Shown piece by piece: positions 1 to 8,705 of a DNA stretch of 64,000 nucleotides. The stretch lies in contig JANPLI010000205.1 of the NCBI GenBank assembly GCA_031426455.1, forward strand, positions 29,717-93,716, read 5' to 3'. This DNA comes from JANNMJ01 sp031426455 (GTDB lineage Bacteria; Bacteroidota; Bacteroidia; Cytophagales; Hymenobacteraceae). The first letter of the stretch is position 1; every line of letters starts with the position of its first letter. The notes beneath the pieces were generated by a model. That model did not search any database. It was not told the DNA's origin and saw nothing but the letters and a program-made list of their open reading frames with translations. The translations under genes were made by a program, and so were the position numbers.

Positions 1-2
1 TG

Positions 3-929
3 GTAGGAGCGCTGGCCTACGGGCTGCTGCATCTGGCGGGCACACCGGTACCCCTGTTACCGTGTCTGCTGCTGGGCGCTGTGCTGGCCCCCACCGATCC
101 CGTAGCCGTGATGGGCATTATGAAAGTCAACCAACTGGACACCAACATCGAAACCCACCTAATCGGCGAATCCCTTTTCAACGACGGTGTGGGTGTAGTC
201 TTCTTCACGGTGCTACTGGCCCTGGCCGCACCGGGCGGCGCGGCGCCCACGGCGGGCGGCGCTGGGCTGCTCCTACTGCGCGAAGCCGGCGGCGGACTAC
301 TGGCGGGCGCGTTGATCGGTTTTGTCGGGTACCGAATGATGCGCCGGATCGACCATTTTCAAACGGAAATCCTGATCACGCTGGCGATGGTGATGGGTGG
401 CTACGCTTTCTGCCACAGCATCCACGTATCAGGGCCACTAGCGATGGTCGTGGCCGGTATCCTCACCGGCAATGGCCTGCACCACGGCGTAGTGTCGGAC
501 GTGACGCGCGACTATCTGGAGAAATTCTGGGAAGTGGTTGATGAAGTCCTCAACGCACTGCTTTTCGTGCTACTGGGGTTGGAGCTGGTCGTCATCGGCC
601 TGCCGCTGCTGTATTTTGGCCTCGGCCTCGTAGTGGCACTGGGGCTGGTGGTAGCGCGCTGGATTTCGCTGGCGCTCCCTATTTACGGGTTGGGCCTGCG
701 CCGCGCCCGCGCCGGCTACGCCAGTCTGCCGCCCGGATCCTTACCCATTCTGACCTGGGGCGGGCTGCGCGGCGGCATTTCGCTGGCCCTGGCACTGGCA
801 CTGCCAACCGCCCAGTACCCTAGTGTTTTTGTGCCGATGACGCTAGCCGTGGTGCTGTTTTCGATTTTGGTGCAGGGCCTGACTTTGGGTAAGGTGATCA
901 AGCGCTTCAGCGGCAGGGCAAACACCTGA
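3..929 (+). CDS. Na+/H+ antiporter, CPA1/NhaP type (5' end outside window)
   Basis: Integral membrane cation/proton antiporter that exports Na+ in exchange for H+. The reading frame is open from the first bases of the window, so the N-terminus is missing and about 308 residues remain. Visible signatures are APTDPVAV, followed about 30 residues later by GESLFNDGVGVV, which holds the conserved Asn-Asp pair of the ion-binding site. Many hydrophobic helices follow, then a TWGGLRGGISLALAL segment typical of CPA1 proteins near the C-terminus. It ends in TGA. Its neighbour gldN is convergent, so it is not part of the gliding operon. The family is clear; which cation it prefers cannot be read from the sequence. 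Confidence 0.88.
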   Translation, partial: VGALAYGLLHLAGTPVPLLPCLLLGAVLAPTDPVAVMGIMKVNQLDTNIETHLIGESLFNDGVGVVFFTVLLALAAPGGAAPTAGGAGLLLLREAGGGLLAGALIGFVGYRMMRRIDHFQTEILITLAMVMGGYAFCHSIHVSGPLAMVVAGILTGNGLHHGVVSDVTRDYLEKFWEVVDEVLNALLFVLLGLELVVIGLPLLYFGLGLVVALGLVVARWISLALPIYGLGLRRARAGYASLPPGSLPILTWGGLRGGISLALALALPTAQYPSVFVPMTLAVVLFSILVQGLTLGKVIKRFSGRANT

Positions 930-1071
930 ACCAAATAATCCTTCCAGAACTTTCGCGCGCCGTCATTTTCGCCGAAAAGGAGCCAACGACCTTCAAGCTG
1001 CTGACTACCGAAAGATTGCTGAAGCACGCCAAGTGGATTACAAATGAGTTAACATCCAATAACGCAACTAC

Positions 1072-1123
1072 CAGAACGCCGTTACCCGCCACACCTTATG
1101 GCGAAGCAGATAACGGCGTTCTG
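1072..1123. terminator. Inverted repeat between nhaP-type gene and gldN
   Basis: A perfect 13-base inverted repeat (CAGAACGCCGTTA at 1072-1084, complement at 1111-1123) with a smaller inner stem (CGCCA/TGGCG at 1087-1091 and 1099-1103). It lies between two convergent genes and could end transcription from either side, but no clear T-run follows the stem. Confidence 0.4.
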
Positions 1124-1209
1124 TGTTACTCAAACGGAGGTTAACAGCCTCAAGGCCAGCTACAGGCCATTAACGAGCAACGGGCAAGGCCAATTGCTCA
1201 AACAGCCTC

Positions 1210-2361
1210 TCAAAAGCTCCAGAGATTATACTCAAACTCGATCATATCCCCCGCCAGCTGTTGGGCAGCCAACAAAGTAGCATTTCCTGTCCCTACCTGG
1301 TCTTCTATCTGTTCGTCATCCGGGTTTGACACTTTATAGATATAAGAACTAAAGAGCCAAAGCTCAAAAGCATCCGCCAGATTCTTGTGCTGCGCATCAT
1401 TGTCCCGGTTAAACCAGATCGCCTGCTCGGGATTGTTGCGAAATACTTTCACCAAGTCAGCATACTTAAATGTGGCAATTGGCGCATCCGTACCATCTAC
1501 GGTCAGGCCTGATGGCAATACCAACGAAATACACTGAATCTGATGATACATCCGGGATCGCTTCTTGTCAAAGACCATATCCTCCTTCAGTTGAAGTTGT
1601 CGAAGCTGGTTCGGATAAATTTCACTTGGTCCCGTACTGACAGGTGCAGCTGACCCAAAGCCATCAGCATCAGCGTTTTGCTCCATAATTTTTTTCTCTT
1701 CTTCCGTCAACTGCGGAGCTGAATTTTTCTGATCTACCATTCTTTCTTTGAATTTAGCCAAGGGCATTACCCGTGTCAAAGAATCCGTGAAATAGGGCGT
1801 CAACTCACCGCGCTTTGCCGCCTCAATGATAATCTTGGTGATTTCCCGACCAGATGAAAACATTGGCCGGTTCTGTTTCTCCTTAAGTTCGATTTTTCTC
1901 CATACCGACTTCTTATACATAATGTCAGAATTGGGAATAGGCCTAACCGTGGGCGAAGCCGCTGCCGTAGTGGATTGCTCCGGACCAGCCGCCACTGGCG
2001 GTGGTGGGGGCACAACTACGGTAAAATCGGTGGCGCTAACTACCGGTCCCTTCGGCATCTGCAACGTAACCTTGCCCGTCGTCGCGCCCGGTGGCACTAC
2101 GGCCGTAACCTGCGTAGCCGACACCACGTTAAAGCTTACCGCAGAGGTCGAGCCGAAGCTAACCCCAGTTGCGCCAGTCATATTAGTGCCGGTAAGGGAT
2201 ACTTCAGCCCCAACCAGCCCCTGAGCCGGAGCAAAACTGGTGAGCGAGGCAGCGGGAGCAGCACTGGCAGCGCCTCTTGCGCGCGTTCTTTGAGCAGAAA
2301 CGGGCGCCGTAGCCCATAACGTCAGTACGGTAGCAAGTCCGACAAGAAAACGAGTGCGCAT
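1210..2361 (-). CDS. gldN: Gliding/T9SS ring protein GldN (PorN) with N-terminal IPT/TIG domain
   Basis: Periplasmic component of the type IX secretion and gliding machine that works with GldK, GldL and GldM. The ATG at 2361 gives a signal peptide (residues 1-23, ending VSA-Q); longer frames upstream have no such signal. Residues about 39-118 form an IPT/TIG (Ig-like) domain, recognisable from AEVSLTGTNMTGATGVSFG and the VVSATQVTAVVPPGA run. After a proline-rich linker, the GldN domain begins near residue 140 (PIPNSDIMYKKSVWRKIELK) and runs to the end. Characterised GldN/PorN proteins lack the IPT/TIG part as far as I know, so the fusion is unusual. It is the last gene of the gldK-L-M-N block, 123 bases after gldM. 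Confidence 0.9.
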   Translation of the reverse strand: MRTRFLVGLATVLTLWATAPVSAQRTRARGAASAAPAASLTSFAPAQGLVGAEVSLTGTNMTGATGVSFGSTSAVSFNVVSATQVTAVVPPGATTGKVTLQMPKGPVVSATDFTVVVPPPPPVAAGPEQSTTAAASPTVRPIPNSDIMYKKSVWRKIELKEKQNRPMFSSGREITKIIIEAAKRGELTPYFTDSLTRVMPLAKFKERMVDQKNSAPQLTEEEKKIMEQNADADGFGSAAPVSTGPSEIYPNQLRQLQLKEDMVFDKKRSRMYHQIQCISLVLPSGLTVDGTDAPIATFKYADLVKVFRNNPEQAIWFNRDNDAQHKNLADAFELWLFSSYIYKVSNPDDEQIEDQVGTGNATLLAAQQLAGDMIEFEYNLWSF

Positions 2362-2408
2362 TACGGATAAATCAGTTTTAATAGGTGGTAAATTCAGCTG
2401 GTTGGTCA

Positions 2409-2460
2409 TGACGGATGGGGGCGCGGCTACCGGTACCGACAGCCACGCCCCCATCCGTTA
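2409..2460 (-). promoter_or_regulatory. Long hairpin in the gldM-gldN spacer
   Basis: Bases 2409-2428 and 2441-2460 pair over 20 positions, with two positions that can be G-U pairs; the loop is 12 bases and contains GGTACC. In the minus-strand transcript it lies just after the gldM stop and before the gldN start. It has no T-run, so it is more likely an RNA-stability, processing or attenuation element than a full terminator. Confidence 0.55.
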
Positions 2461-2484
2461 TCGCAGCAAACCGTTCTGAGCAGG

Positions 2485-4083
2485 TTACTGGTTTCCGTTT
2501 AGGGAAACAGTCATCACACTGTTTACGCCAGACACGGGTTCAATGGAACCCCGGAAGTTTTTACGCTTCACTTCCTGCACCTGGATCACGTAACGATCAC
2601 CTGGCTTTGCTTGGGCCGCCATTCCACTCAGGTTGATCGCATTAGCTGATACATCCTGCGTAGCAATCTGGCGCTTTTGACGGGCCAGCGTGATCTTGAA
2701 CCGCGTCACGGAGTACTTAGCGTCATCCGGGTTGCTGTTTTTGAAGGTCTCATCCGGCTTTGCCATCAGCGTCAGTTCCCGAGGTCCTGGGACATCGGCA
2801 CCCACAGCCATATTCACCGGCCGACCACCCGACATCAACACGATTTCCGGCTTTGGAATCAACCGCACCCCAAAGTTCTCCGTGCTCAAAGCGTTACCAT
2901 TGGAGCTAACCTTGATAGCCACTTTCCCTTCAGTCGGTACTACCGTAATCTGACCTTTCTCAGCGCCTTTGATCACTTGTGCCCCCGTAGCAGAGAAGCT
3001 GGGATCGTAGGTCGAGCCAAGAGCCGGAACTTGAATGCTTAGTTTATTACCGCAGTTCAGATACAGGGAACTGACAACTCCCGACTGCACCTGCACCACG
3101 GGTTTCGCCACAATGTATTCCTGTTTGACCGTAAAGGTCGTATCACGGCCGTTCTTCTTGAACTTGATCACGCCAGTAAACGTCTTTTTGGCGTTTCCGT
3201 CTTTATCGTAAGCACCGGGCGTCGCCGTGAACTCGATTTTAGCCATCCCAGTCTTGGGATCCACTTGCAGTGGCCGGCCGTCCATCGTCATTGTCGGATT
3301 CAGGTTATTTGTCTGAGCTGCCAAATAAAGACTGCCAACATACTTGGCGCCAGCAGCGACCGTTTTCGACTCAGCGCTAACGGCTGCGCCAAAACCAGTC
3401 GGCTTGATATCCAATTCGTCCAGCTTACCAGCAATATTGGCCAGTGCCTCGGCCTGATAACGAAGAATGGCGTTTTCTTTCTGGGAGATCGTAGCTAACG
3501 AAGCCACCATTGGTGTAGCCTCAAAGTAGAGCTCGCCAAAACCTTTCGTGCGCTGATGCTCGTCTTTGCTGGCGATGGGGTCTTCTTTGGCGCTCAAAGC
3601 CAATGGAGCGGCATTAGGAACCCACTTTTTGATGTACTCCACGTACTCGTCGAGTTTCGTCTTCAGCTCCAGGGCCTTGCCTTTGTTGCCTGGGGGGATA
3701 AAATAAGCTGCCATTTTATCCTCGGCACTTACATCCTTGTAGTTTACCCCATCTTCTGCATAGCCACCACCCAGCTTGATCATCTCGGTGCGCATCGACT
3801 CCAGATACGCAATAGTTTCAGCGGTCCGGGCTTGTACGCCTTTGGCAGTTTCCAAAATGGCCTTATCGCGCGCTCGGTTAGCCTCAGCAGCTTTCTTTTC
3901 CAGCGTAGCAATTTGACCGGCTACGCTTTCTTTCGCTTTGCCATTGGCAGCAATGAGCGCATTATCCATCAACTGAAACTTCATCAGGATGGCCGAATTG
4001 GTCTGAAGCGCCAATAGGGCGGTCAGCACCAGATACATCATCCCGATCAGCTTTTGCCGCGGTGATTCTTTTCCTCCTGCCAT
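2485..4083 (-). CDS. gldM: Gliding/T9SS motor protein GldM (PorM)
   Basis: Inner-membrane anchored shaft protein of the GldLM rotary motor that powers type IX secretion and gliding. The 532 residues are near the usual family length. The N-terminus (MAGGKESPRQKLIGMMYLVL) is the family hallmark, with one membrane helix around residues 12-34. A helical segment follows, then a large periplasmic region expected to fold as several beta domains (for example the TGVIKFKKNGRDTTFTVKQEY stretch). The C-terminal part (about 430-532) is the expected GldN/GldK contact region. The start codon is supported by conservation of the N-terminus. It lies 88 bases downstream of gldL on the same strand. Confidence 0.96.
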   Translation of the reverse strand: MAGGKESPRQKLIGMMYLVLTALLALQTNSAILMKFQLMDNALIAANGKAKESVAGQIATLEKKAAEANRARDKAILETAKGVQARTAETIAYLESMRTEMIKLGGGYAEDGVNYKDVSAEDKMAAYFIPPGNKGKALELKTKLDEYVEYIKKWVPNAAPLALSAKEDPIASKDEHQRTKGFGELYFEATPMVASLATISQKENAILRYQAEALANIAGKLDELDIKPTGFGAAVSAESKTVAAGAKYVGSLYLAAQTNNLNPTMTMDGRPLQVDPKTGMAKIEFTATPGAYDKDGNAKKTFTGVIKFKKNGRDTTFTVKQEYIVAKPVVQVQSGVVSSLYLNCGNKLSIQVPALGSTYDPSFSATGAQVIKGAEKGQITVVPTEGKVAIKVSSNGNALSTENFGVRLIPKPEIVLMSGGRPVNMAVGADVPGPRELTLMAKPDETFKNSNPDDAKYSVTRFKITLARQKRQIATQDVSANAINLSGMAAQAKPGDRYVIQVQEVKRKNFRGSIEPVSGVNSVMTVSLNGNQ

Positions 4084-4171
4084 AGTAGCAAGTTAGCTTT
4101 TAAAGCCGTTAAAATCTTATCAATTCCAAACCCAAACGCTCCGAAAACCGGCTTTACTACGCGTGCCTTAA

Positions 4172-4963
4172 TTAAGCGCGCATTGCTGCCAGCATATTAC
4201 CGTACACTGTGTTCAGCGAGTTGAGGTTCGTCGTCAGACGGCCAACTTCGGTCTTGAACTGCTCCGTGTCCTTCGAAGCGGCGGCCATATTTTCCATCGC
4301 CACGCTCATCGTGCCGTAGAACTTGTTGAGCGATTTTAGGTGCGTGTTAGCATCCGTCAATTCCATCTCATACACTGCGTTCAATGCGCCCAGGTTCTTG
4401 GTGATGTTCTGCACCTGCTCGTGGTAGGCACGGGCATCAACCGAAGCAGCCGACATCTGCGAAATCGCATCGACGGTATGGGAGTACGCTTCGTTCATCC
4501 GCTCCAGGGACGAAGAGGCCGTGCGGACTTTCGTCGTGTAGTCCTGAGTAGCGAGCGCCGCATCGCCCATATCGGCCATTTTCTCGGTTGAATCGCTCAG
4601 GCGGCGGAGGCCGTCGCCCAGCGACGAAATCGTAGCAGGGGTTACATTGGCTTCGCGCATCATATCATCCAGTTTCTGAGTGACACCCGTGCCGTTGTCG
4701 GAACCAGCACCCACGGCACCACCTGTATAATCATCTGCCAACTGCGGATACACCAATGACCAGTCCGGATCTTTATGCTGCGGTTGGAAAGCGCTCAGAA
4801 AGAAAATGACGGCTTCCGTCAGCAGGCCAACAGCCAACATAGTGCTGGCGCCTTTCATGTGCTCGATTTTAAACCAAGCGCCTACAATTACGACAGCCGC
4901 GCCGACGCCGTACACTTTCGGCATCAATACGTCGAAGAGGAAGTTACCACCTTTATTGCTCAT
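4172..4963 (-). CDS. gldL: Gliding/T9SS motor protein GldL (PorL)
   Basis: Inner-membrane stator-like subunit of the proton-driven GldLM motor. I chose the ATG at 4963 (MSNKGGNFLFDVLMPKVYG); the extra upstream frame is proline-rich and unlike the family. Two membrane helices are visible, about residues 13-31 and 40-57. The second carries Glu50 within GLLTEAVIFFL, matching the conserved membrane glutamate implicated in proton coupling. The rest is a cytoplasmic helical region with related segments ending in FYG or VYG (LNKFYGTM, LNTVYGNM). It precedes gldM and follows gldK with a 209-base spacer that holds a hairpin and a promoter-like element. Confidence 0.95.
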   Translation of the reverse strand: MSNKGGNFLFDVLMPKVYGVGAAVVIVGAWFKIEHMKGASTMLAVGLLTEAVIFFLSAFQPQHKDPDWSLVYPQLADDYTGGAVGAGSDNGTGVTQKLDDMMREANVTPATISSLGDGLRRLSDSTEKMADMGDAALATQDYTTKVRTASSSLERMNEAYSHTVDAISQMSAASVDARAYHEQVQNITKNLGALNAVYEMELTDANTHLKSLNKFYGTMSVAMENMAAASKDTEQFKTEVGRLTTNLNSLNTVYGNMLAAMRA

Positions 4964-5077
4964 CTGCGTCAGGGGGGTTAGGGGGGGTGAACGTGGAAAG
5001 TTAAAGAAAAACCAAACGGGGGGTGCCCCCAGCAATCGACGGATATGGCCCTGGTGCCTTAAAAGGCGTTAAAACAA

Positions 5078-5108
5078 TTGGGCAGCCGAATCAGAATCGG
5101 CTGCCCAA
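5078..5108 (-). terminator. Hairpin in the gldK-gldL spacer
   Basis: TTGGGCAGCCGA (5078-5089) pairs perfectly with 5097-5108. On the minus strand the stem is followed by TTGTTTTAAC, so it resembles a partial intrinsic terminator or attenuator after gldK. It overlaps the candidate gldL promoter element at 5106-5113, so it may instead sit in the gldL leader. Confidence 0.55.
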
Positions 5109-5132
5109 AGGTACAAAGAAAGATTTGGCAAA
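5106..5132 (-). promoter_or_regulatory. Candidate Bacteroidota promoter for gldLMN
   Basis: On the minus strand TACCTTTG (5106-5113) matches the -7 consensus TAnnTTTG, with TTTG (5129-5132) upstream at a 15-base gap. That gap is somewhat shorter than usual for this promoter class, so the call is tentative. Confidence 0.35.
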
Positions 5133-5172
5133 CACAGCGCCTCTTTCTTGAAAAAACAGTAACTAGGCGAAC

Positions 5173-6198
5173 TTATTGTGCCCCAAATTCGGAACCGGAC
5201 GACCGGCCCAGATATACCATCGCGCAGCGGAAGCCAATATAAGAACGCGCGGAGTCCTGGTATTCAAAGTTTCGGGTGCCGGTTTCCAGAAAGTATGGGA
5301 TGTCCTTCCAGGATCCGCCGCGCACAATCTTACGAGGCTCGTTGTCGTTGAAATAGATGGGGTTCAGATCCCACACCACCGGGACGGAGGCCTCATAATA
5401 GGCGTCCTCACACCATTCCGACACATTGCCAGCCATATCGTAAAGGCCGAAGTCGTTGGGAAAGAAAGCCCCAGTAGGGGCGGTGTAAGAAAACCCGTCG
5501 CTGTAATAGTCGCCCCGGCCGGGTTTGAAATTGGCTAGCATACAACCTTTCGTGTTGCGCACGTAAGGGCCACCCCAGGGGTAGGTAGCGAGGTCGCGAC
5601 CGCCGCGCGAAGCGTACTCCCATTCAGCTTCCGAAGGTAACCGGAAATTGGGATAAGGAGCCTGCTCATTCTCCGTCTGATACGCGTTCTTGAGACGAGT
5701 ACGCCACTTACAAAAGTATTTGGCAGCGAACCAATTGACGCCTACGACGGGATACTCATCAAATGCCGGATGGGTGTAGTAATACTCCATCATCGGATCG
5801 CCCATATGATACGAGAAATCGCGCATCCAGACAGTAGTGTCAGGATACAATTTCGTCATAATATACTCAGGCCCGATAATGTCGGAGGAGTCCTGCCGAA
5901 TGGCATCCACGAACTGACGATATTCGTTGTTCGTGATTTCCGTCTCGTCCATATAAAAACCACCAATGGTCACCTGCTTGTTCAGGTTTACCATTGAGGC
6001 GGCGATATCCTCGTCGGTCTGCCCCATATGGAACGTCCCGCCGGGGCAAGGAATCATTCCGTAGGGAACGGCCTGTGGGTTATACACGGGCCGGTCCTCG
6101 ACACCCGTCAGGTCGCCCTGCGCTTCCTGGCCGAAGCTACAGCTTCCCAGAAAGCCCGCAGTGCAGGCAAGCAGTGCCAAAGGAAAAATTTTTTTCAT
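5173..6198 (-). CDS. gldK: Gliding/T9SS outer-membrane lipoprotein GldK (PorK)
   Basis: Outer-membrane lipoprotein that forms the periplasmic ring of the type IX secretion system with GldN. The signal peptide ends in a lipobox (LGSC), making Cys20 the lipidated residue. The rest is a formylglycine-generating-enzyme-like (SUMF1) fold: GGTFHMGQ near residue 54, GFYMDETEITNNEYRQF, LPSEAEWEYASRGG, DMAGNVSEWCED and the end motif GFRCAMVY. In GldK this fold is structural, not catalytic (family knowledge). At 341 residues it is somewhat shorter than flavobacterial GldK. It heads the gldKLMN block and lies 279 bases after a porP/sprF-like gene. Confidence 0.93.
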   Translation of the reverse strand: MKKIFPLALLACTAGFLGSCSFGQEAQGDLTGVEDRPVYNPQAVPYGMIPCPGGTFHMGQTDEDIAASMVNLNKQVTIGGFYMDETEITNNEYRQFVDAIRQDSSDIIGPEYIMTKLYPDTTVWMRDFSYHMGDPMMEYYYTHPAFDEYPVVGVNWFAAKYFCKWRTRLKNAYQTENEQAPYPNFRLPSEAEWEYASRGGRDLATYPWGGPYVRNTKGCMLANFKPGRGDYYSDGFSYTAPTGAFFPNDFGLYDMAGNVSEWCEDAYYEASVPVVWDLNPIYFNDNEPRKIVRGGSWKDIPYFLETGTRNFEYQDSARSYIGFRCAMVYLGRSSGSEFGAQ

Positions 6199-6371
6199 TT
6201 TTCTAAGAAGGAGTGGCCTCCAGGACAGGAAATGACCCGAATGAGCGGGTTCAGAGAGCGAAGATACGGCCCTGAAGTGAGGACCATCAAGTGAAGACTG
6301 CTAACAGGTTAGAATACCCGATGAACGACCCTAAAAAAAGGGTCCAGCAGCATTTACCGGATAACGAAACC

Positions 6372-6409
6372 GGGGTGTGCCTTGCTTGTATCCAAGTAAG
6401 GCACACCCC
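6372..6409 (-). terminator. Hairpin after porP/sprF-like gene
   Basis: Bases 6372-6387 and 6394-6409 form a 16-pair stem with one mismatch and a 6-base loop, 68 bases beyond the upstream stop codon. A second short hairpin with an A-only loop follows at 6327-6344. Together they probably limit read-through into gldK. Confidence 0.6.
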
Positions 6410-6477
6410 AGTCGAGGGTTGCTTAACGGCGGCTATACCCGGTTTGCAATAAGAAAGTTCACCCTGTGCAGGGGTTG

Positions 6478-7461
6478 TTAGAAACTGTAACGCGGCGTAC
6501 GGATAATTGGCCGCAGGGAGGGGACGATTTCCGCCAACCGCAGGCCAAGCATCAGCTCGTGCGAAGTACGGGCTTTTGCATCCGAATTGAATACCACAAG
6601 GTCAAAAGCGTAACCCAGGCGCAGCATATTATTTTTAGCGAAGGAGACCCCAGCCAGGCCCGTTACGGCATCCTGGTGGCGATAGCCAGCGCCTAGCCAG
6701 AAGCGGTCGTTGATCGTACCGCGAACACCCGCTTCAAAAGAGAATGTCTTGCCGGTGCCTTCAAAATCGAGCTTACCGACCGCAGTAGGCGTCAGGACGA
6801 AGGACGGCGACAGTTCGAAGTTGTAGCCGGTGGATAGGTAAGCGTGCCGGGCAGCCGTCAGCGTCGCCGACTCTTTTTGAACAACACCGAGGGTATTTCG
6901 GGAATCAAACTTATACTTGGAGGCTGCGAGGTTATTGACGCCACCGCCGATGTAGAATTTTTCGCCCTGATACCAAATACCGGCGCCTGCGTCCAGCTTT
7001 TTATCATTACTGGCGATAGGGACGTTGGGATCGTTGGCGTCTTTAGCGCGAAAATCACCCTGCGCGATGCTGTTGAAAATGCCCTGCACCCCAATGCCAA
7101 GCTTACCAGAGTTCAGCTTGATGTGGTAGGCGTAGGACAGCGCGGTATTCGTGACGGTGGTATTACCGATCTTGTCCCGATAAACCTGAGCCCCGATGCC
7201 GCCATTGAGCGCTAACACAGGCACGGAGGCCGTCAGCAGAAAGGTATTGGGAGCACCGGCAGCGTCGCCGAAATCAGCCGCGTAATTGAGATACTGATAG
7301 CGCCCCAGGAACGTAACTTCCGGGCGATTCGTGATCCCCGCATAGCCAGGGCTGAGGTACATTCCGTTGAAGCCATAATGGCTGAACTGCGGCTGCTGCT
7401 GCGCGTGGGCAGCAAATCCGGCAACCAGTAAGCTGGCTACCACAAGTAAGCGTTTCTGCAT
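6478..7461 (-). CDS. PorP/SprF family type IX secretion outer-membrane protein
   Basis: Beta-barrel outer-membrane protein of the PorP/SprF family, which associates with the type IX secretion and gliding machinery and sometimes with one specific cargo adhesin. The protein has 327 residues with a signal peptide (cleavage after AHA, before QQQPQFSHYGFNGMYLSPGY). The QFSHY..N....NPGYAG-like start and the end SHELMLGLRL...PIIRTPRYSF are family hallmarks. Between them are alternating beta-strand patterns. Its position directly upstream of gldK is the common Bacteroidota arrangement. A second family member is at 34018-35049. Confidence 0.92.
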   Translation of the reverse strand: MQKRLLVVASLLVAGFAAHAQQQPQFSHYGFNGMYLSPGYAGITNRPEVTFLGRYQYLNYAADFGDAAGAPNTFLLTASVPVLALNGGIGAQVYRDKIGNTTVTNTALSYAYHIKLNSGKLGIGVQGIFNSIAQGDFRAKDANDPNVPIASNDKKLDAGAGIWYQGEKFYIGGGVNNLAASKYKFDSRNTLGVVQKESATLTAARHAYLSTGYNFELSPSFVLTPTAVGKLDFEGTGKTFSFEAGVRGTINDRFWLGAGYRHQDAVTGLAGVSFAKNNMLRLGYAFDLVVFNSDAKARTSHELMLGLRLAEIVPSLRPIIRTPRYSF

Positions 7462-7505
7462 CGTCGGGGGGCAGGGGAATGAGGAAGGCTAAATTAGAGC
7501 GGCAT

Positions 7506-7513
7506 CAAATGTA
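7506..7513 (-). promoter_or_regulatory. Candidate -7 promoter element for porP/sprF-like gene
   Basis: Minus-strand TACATTTG is a perfect match to TAnnTTTG, 44 bases before the ATG at 7461. I could not find a convincing -33 TTG. Confidence 0.3.
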
Positions 7514-7574
7514 AGCGGAATTTAGCGCTGACCAGGCTACAGCCGTCTTTTCTAGCCTAAAAGGATGTCGGAAT

Positions 7575-8390
7575 TCAGTCGTCAGCGCGGGAAATCGCAG
7601 CTGGCTGATGGTCGATGATATAACGTTCGATCGCTCCGGTCATTGACGGTGCGTTAGGCCGGGGGGCTTCAATATCCAACCGTAATCCGGCTTCGATCAC
7701 TGCCTGGGCCGTGGTAGGACCAAAAGCCGCGATTCGGGTTTCATTTTGCTGAAAGTCCGGAAAATTAATAAAAAGCGACGTTATGGCAGATGGGGAAAAG
7801 AACGCCAAGCAGTCATATTTCACTTCGGCCAGATCCGACAGGTCGCTGGCTACCGTTCGGTAAACAATCGCTTCCGTGAAGCTGATATTCGACGCCGCCA
7901 GAAAGTCGGGAATGTCGCCTTTGCGAATGTTGGAGCAGGGGAAGAGAAATTTCTCTGCCTTGTGCTTCTTGATGACGTCGAAAAGGTCGGTCGCCGTTTT
8001 TTCCCCGACGAAAAGCTTCCGCTTGCGGAGGGTGATGTACTTCTGTAAATAATAAGCGGTTTGCTCAGATATGCAAAAGTATTTCATGTCAGCAGGCATC
8101 TCGACTTTCGCTTCCTGACAGATGCGAAAGAAGTGATCGACTGCGTTACGGCTGGTGAAGATGATCGCAGTGAAATCGGTAAAGCCGATTTTGTACTTGC
8201 GAAAATCCTTGTAAGAAACGGGGTCTATTTGGATAAACTCCCGAAAATCGACCCGAACGCCGTGCTTTTCGGTAAGCTGGGCGTAAGGGGAATGGTCGCC
8301 GGCAGGTTTTGCCTGCGTAACGAGCAGGCTGGAAATTGGCGGAAACGGGAGCGGAGCAGGAGCGCCGGGTTGCGTAGCGTTTTCGATCAT
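7575..8390 (-). CDS. hemD: Uroporphyrinogen-III synthase
   Basis: Cyclises hydroxymethylbilane to uroporphyrinogen III in haem biosynthesis, in the cytoplasm. The 271-residue protein shows the two-lobed HemD pattern: FTAIIFTSRNAVDHFF (about 75-90), an EKTATDLFDVI...KFLFPCSNIRKGD central segment, then CLAFFSPSAITSLF and AAFGPTTAQAV near the C-terminus. HemD is poorly conserved in sequence, but these segments are typical. Its position between the DUF4271 gene and the porP-gldK cluster recurs in Bacteroidota. The first 20 residues are proline-rich and may mean that translation starts slightly later. Confidence 0.9.
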   Translation of the reverse strand: MIENATQPGAPAPLPFPPISSLLVTQAKPAGDHSPYAQLTEKHGVRVDFREFIQIDPVSYKDFRKYKIGFTDFTAIIFTSRNAVDHFFRICQEAKVEMPADMKYFCISEQTAYYLQKYITLRKRKLFVGEKTATDLFDVIKKHKAEKFLFPCSNIRKGDIPDFLAASNISFTEAIVYRTVASDLSDLAEVKYDCLAFFSPSAITSLFINFPDFQQNETRIAAFGPTTAQAVIEAGLRLDIEAPRPNAPSMTGAIERYIIDHQPAAISRADD

Positions 8391-8705
8391 TAGACGCTTG
8401 AAATGGCGTTTATTTTCGGAAGGAAAGCAAACGGGAGACAGGAGCCAGTCTGAACCGACTGCTGATGCCCTTTTCTGAAGGAAGGCGGCAGCGAACTTCT
8501 CAGACCTGGGTTTTGAACGAATTCCCCACCGTGGGGCCAGGAAAACATTTTTGTTTAATCAGGCCCGCCTTTGAAATATTTCGAAAAGAAGCTAAAGTGG
8601 TGCCGTTGTGACCCGACCACTGCCGGAACCCGTCCTTCATACCGGATCGGTTGCATTGAAAGTCGTTGCGCGAGTGGGCGTTTATCCGACTCAAAAGCCA
8701 CGGCT
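8391..8705. other. Non-coding spacer hemD-DUF4271
   Basis: About 315 bases between two minus-strand genes. Reading frames here are short and without family features. A small GC-rich inverted repeat is at 8524-8536. No RNA gene was recognised. It probably carries the hemD promoter. Confidence 0.4.

Noticed and set aside
1098..1280. 60-codon plus-strand frame overlapping the end of gldN
   Set aside because: Starts inside the hairpin and overlaps the gldN 3' end; no supporting features.
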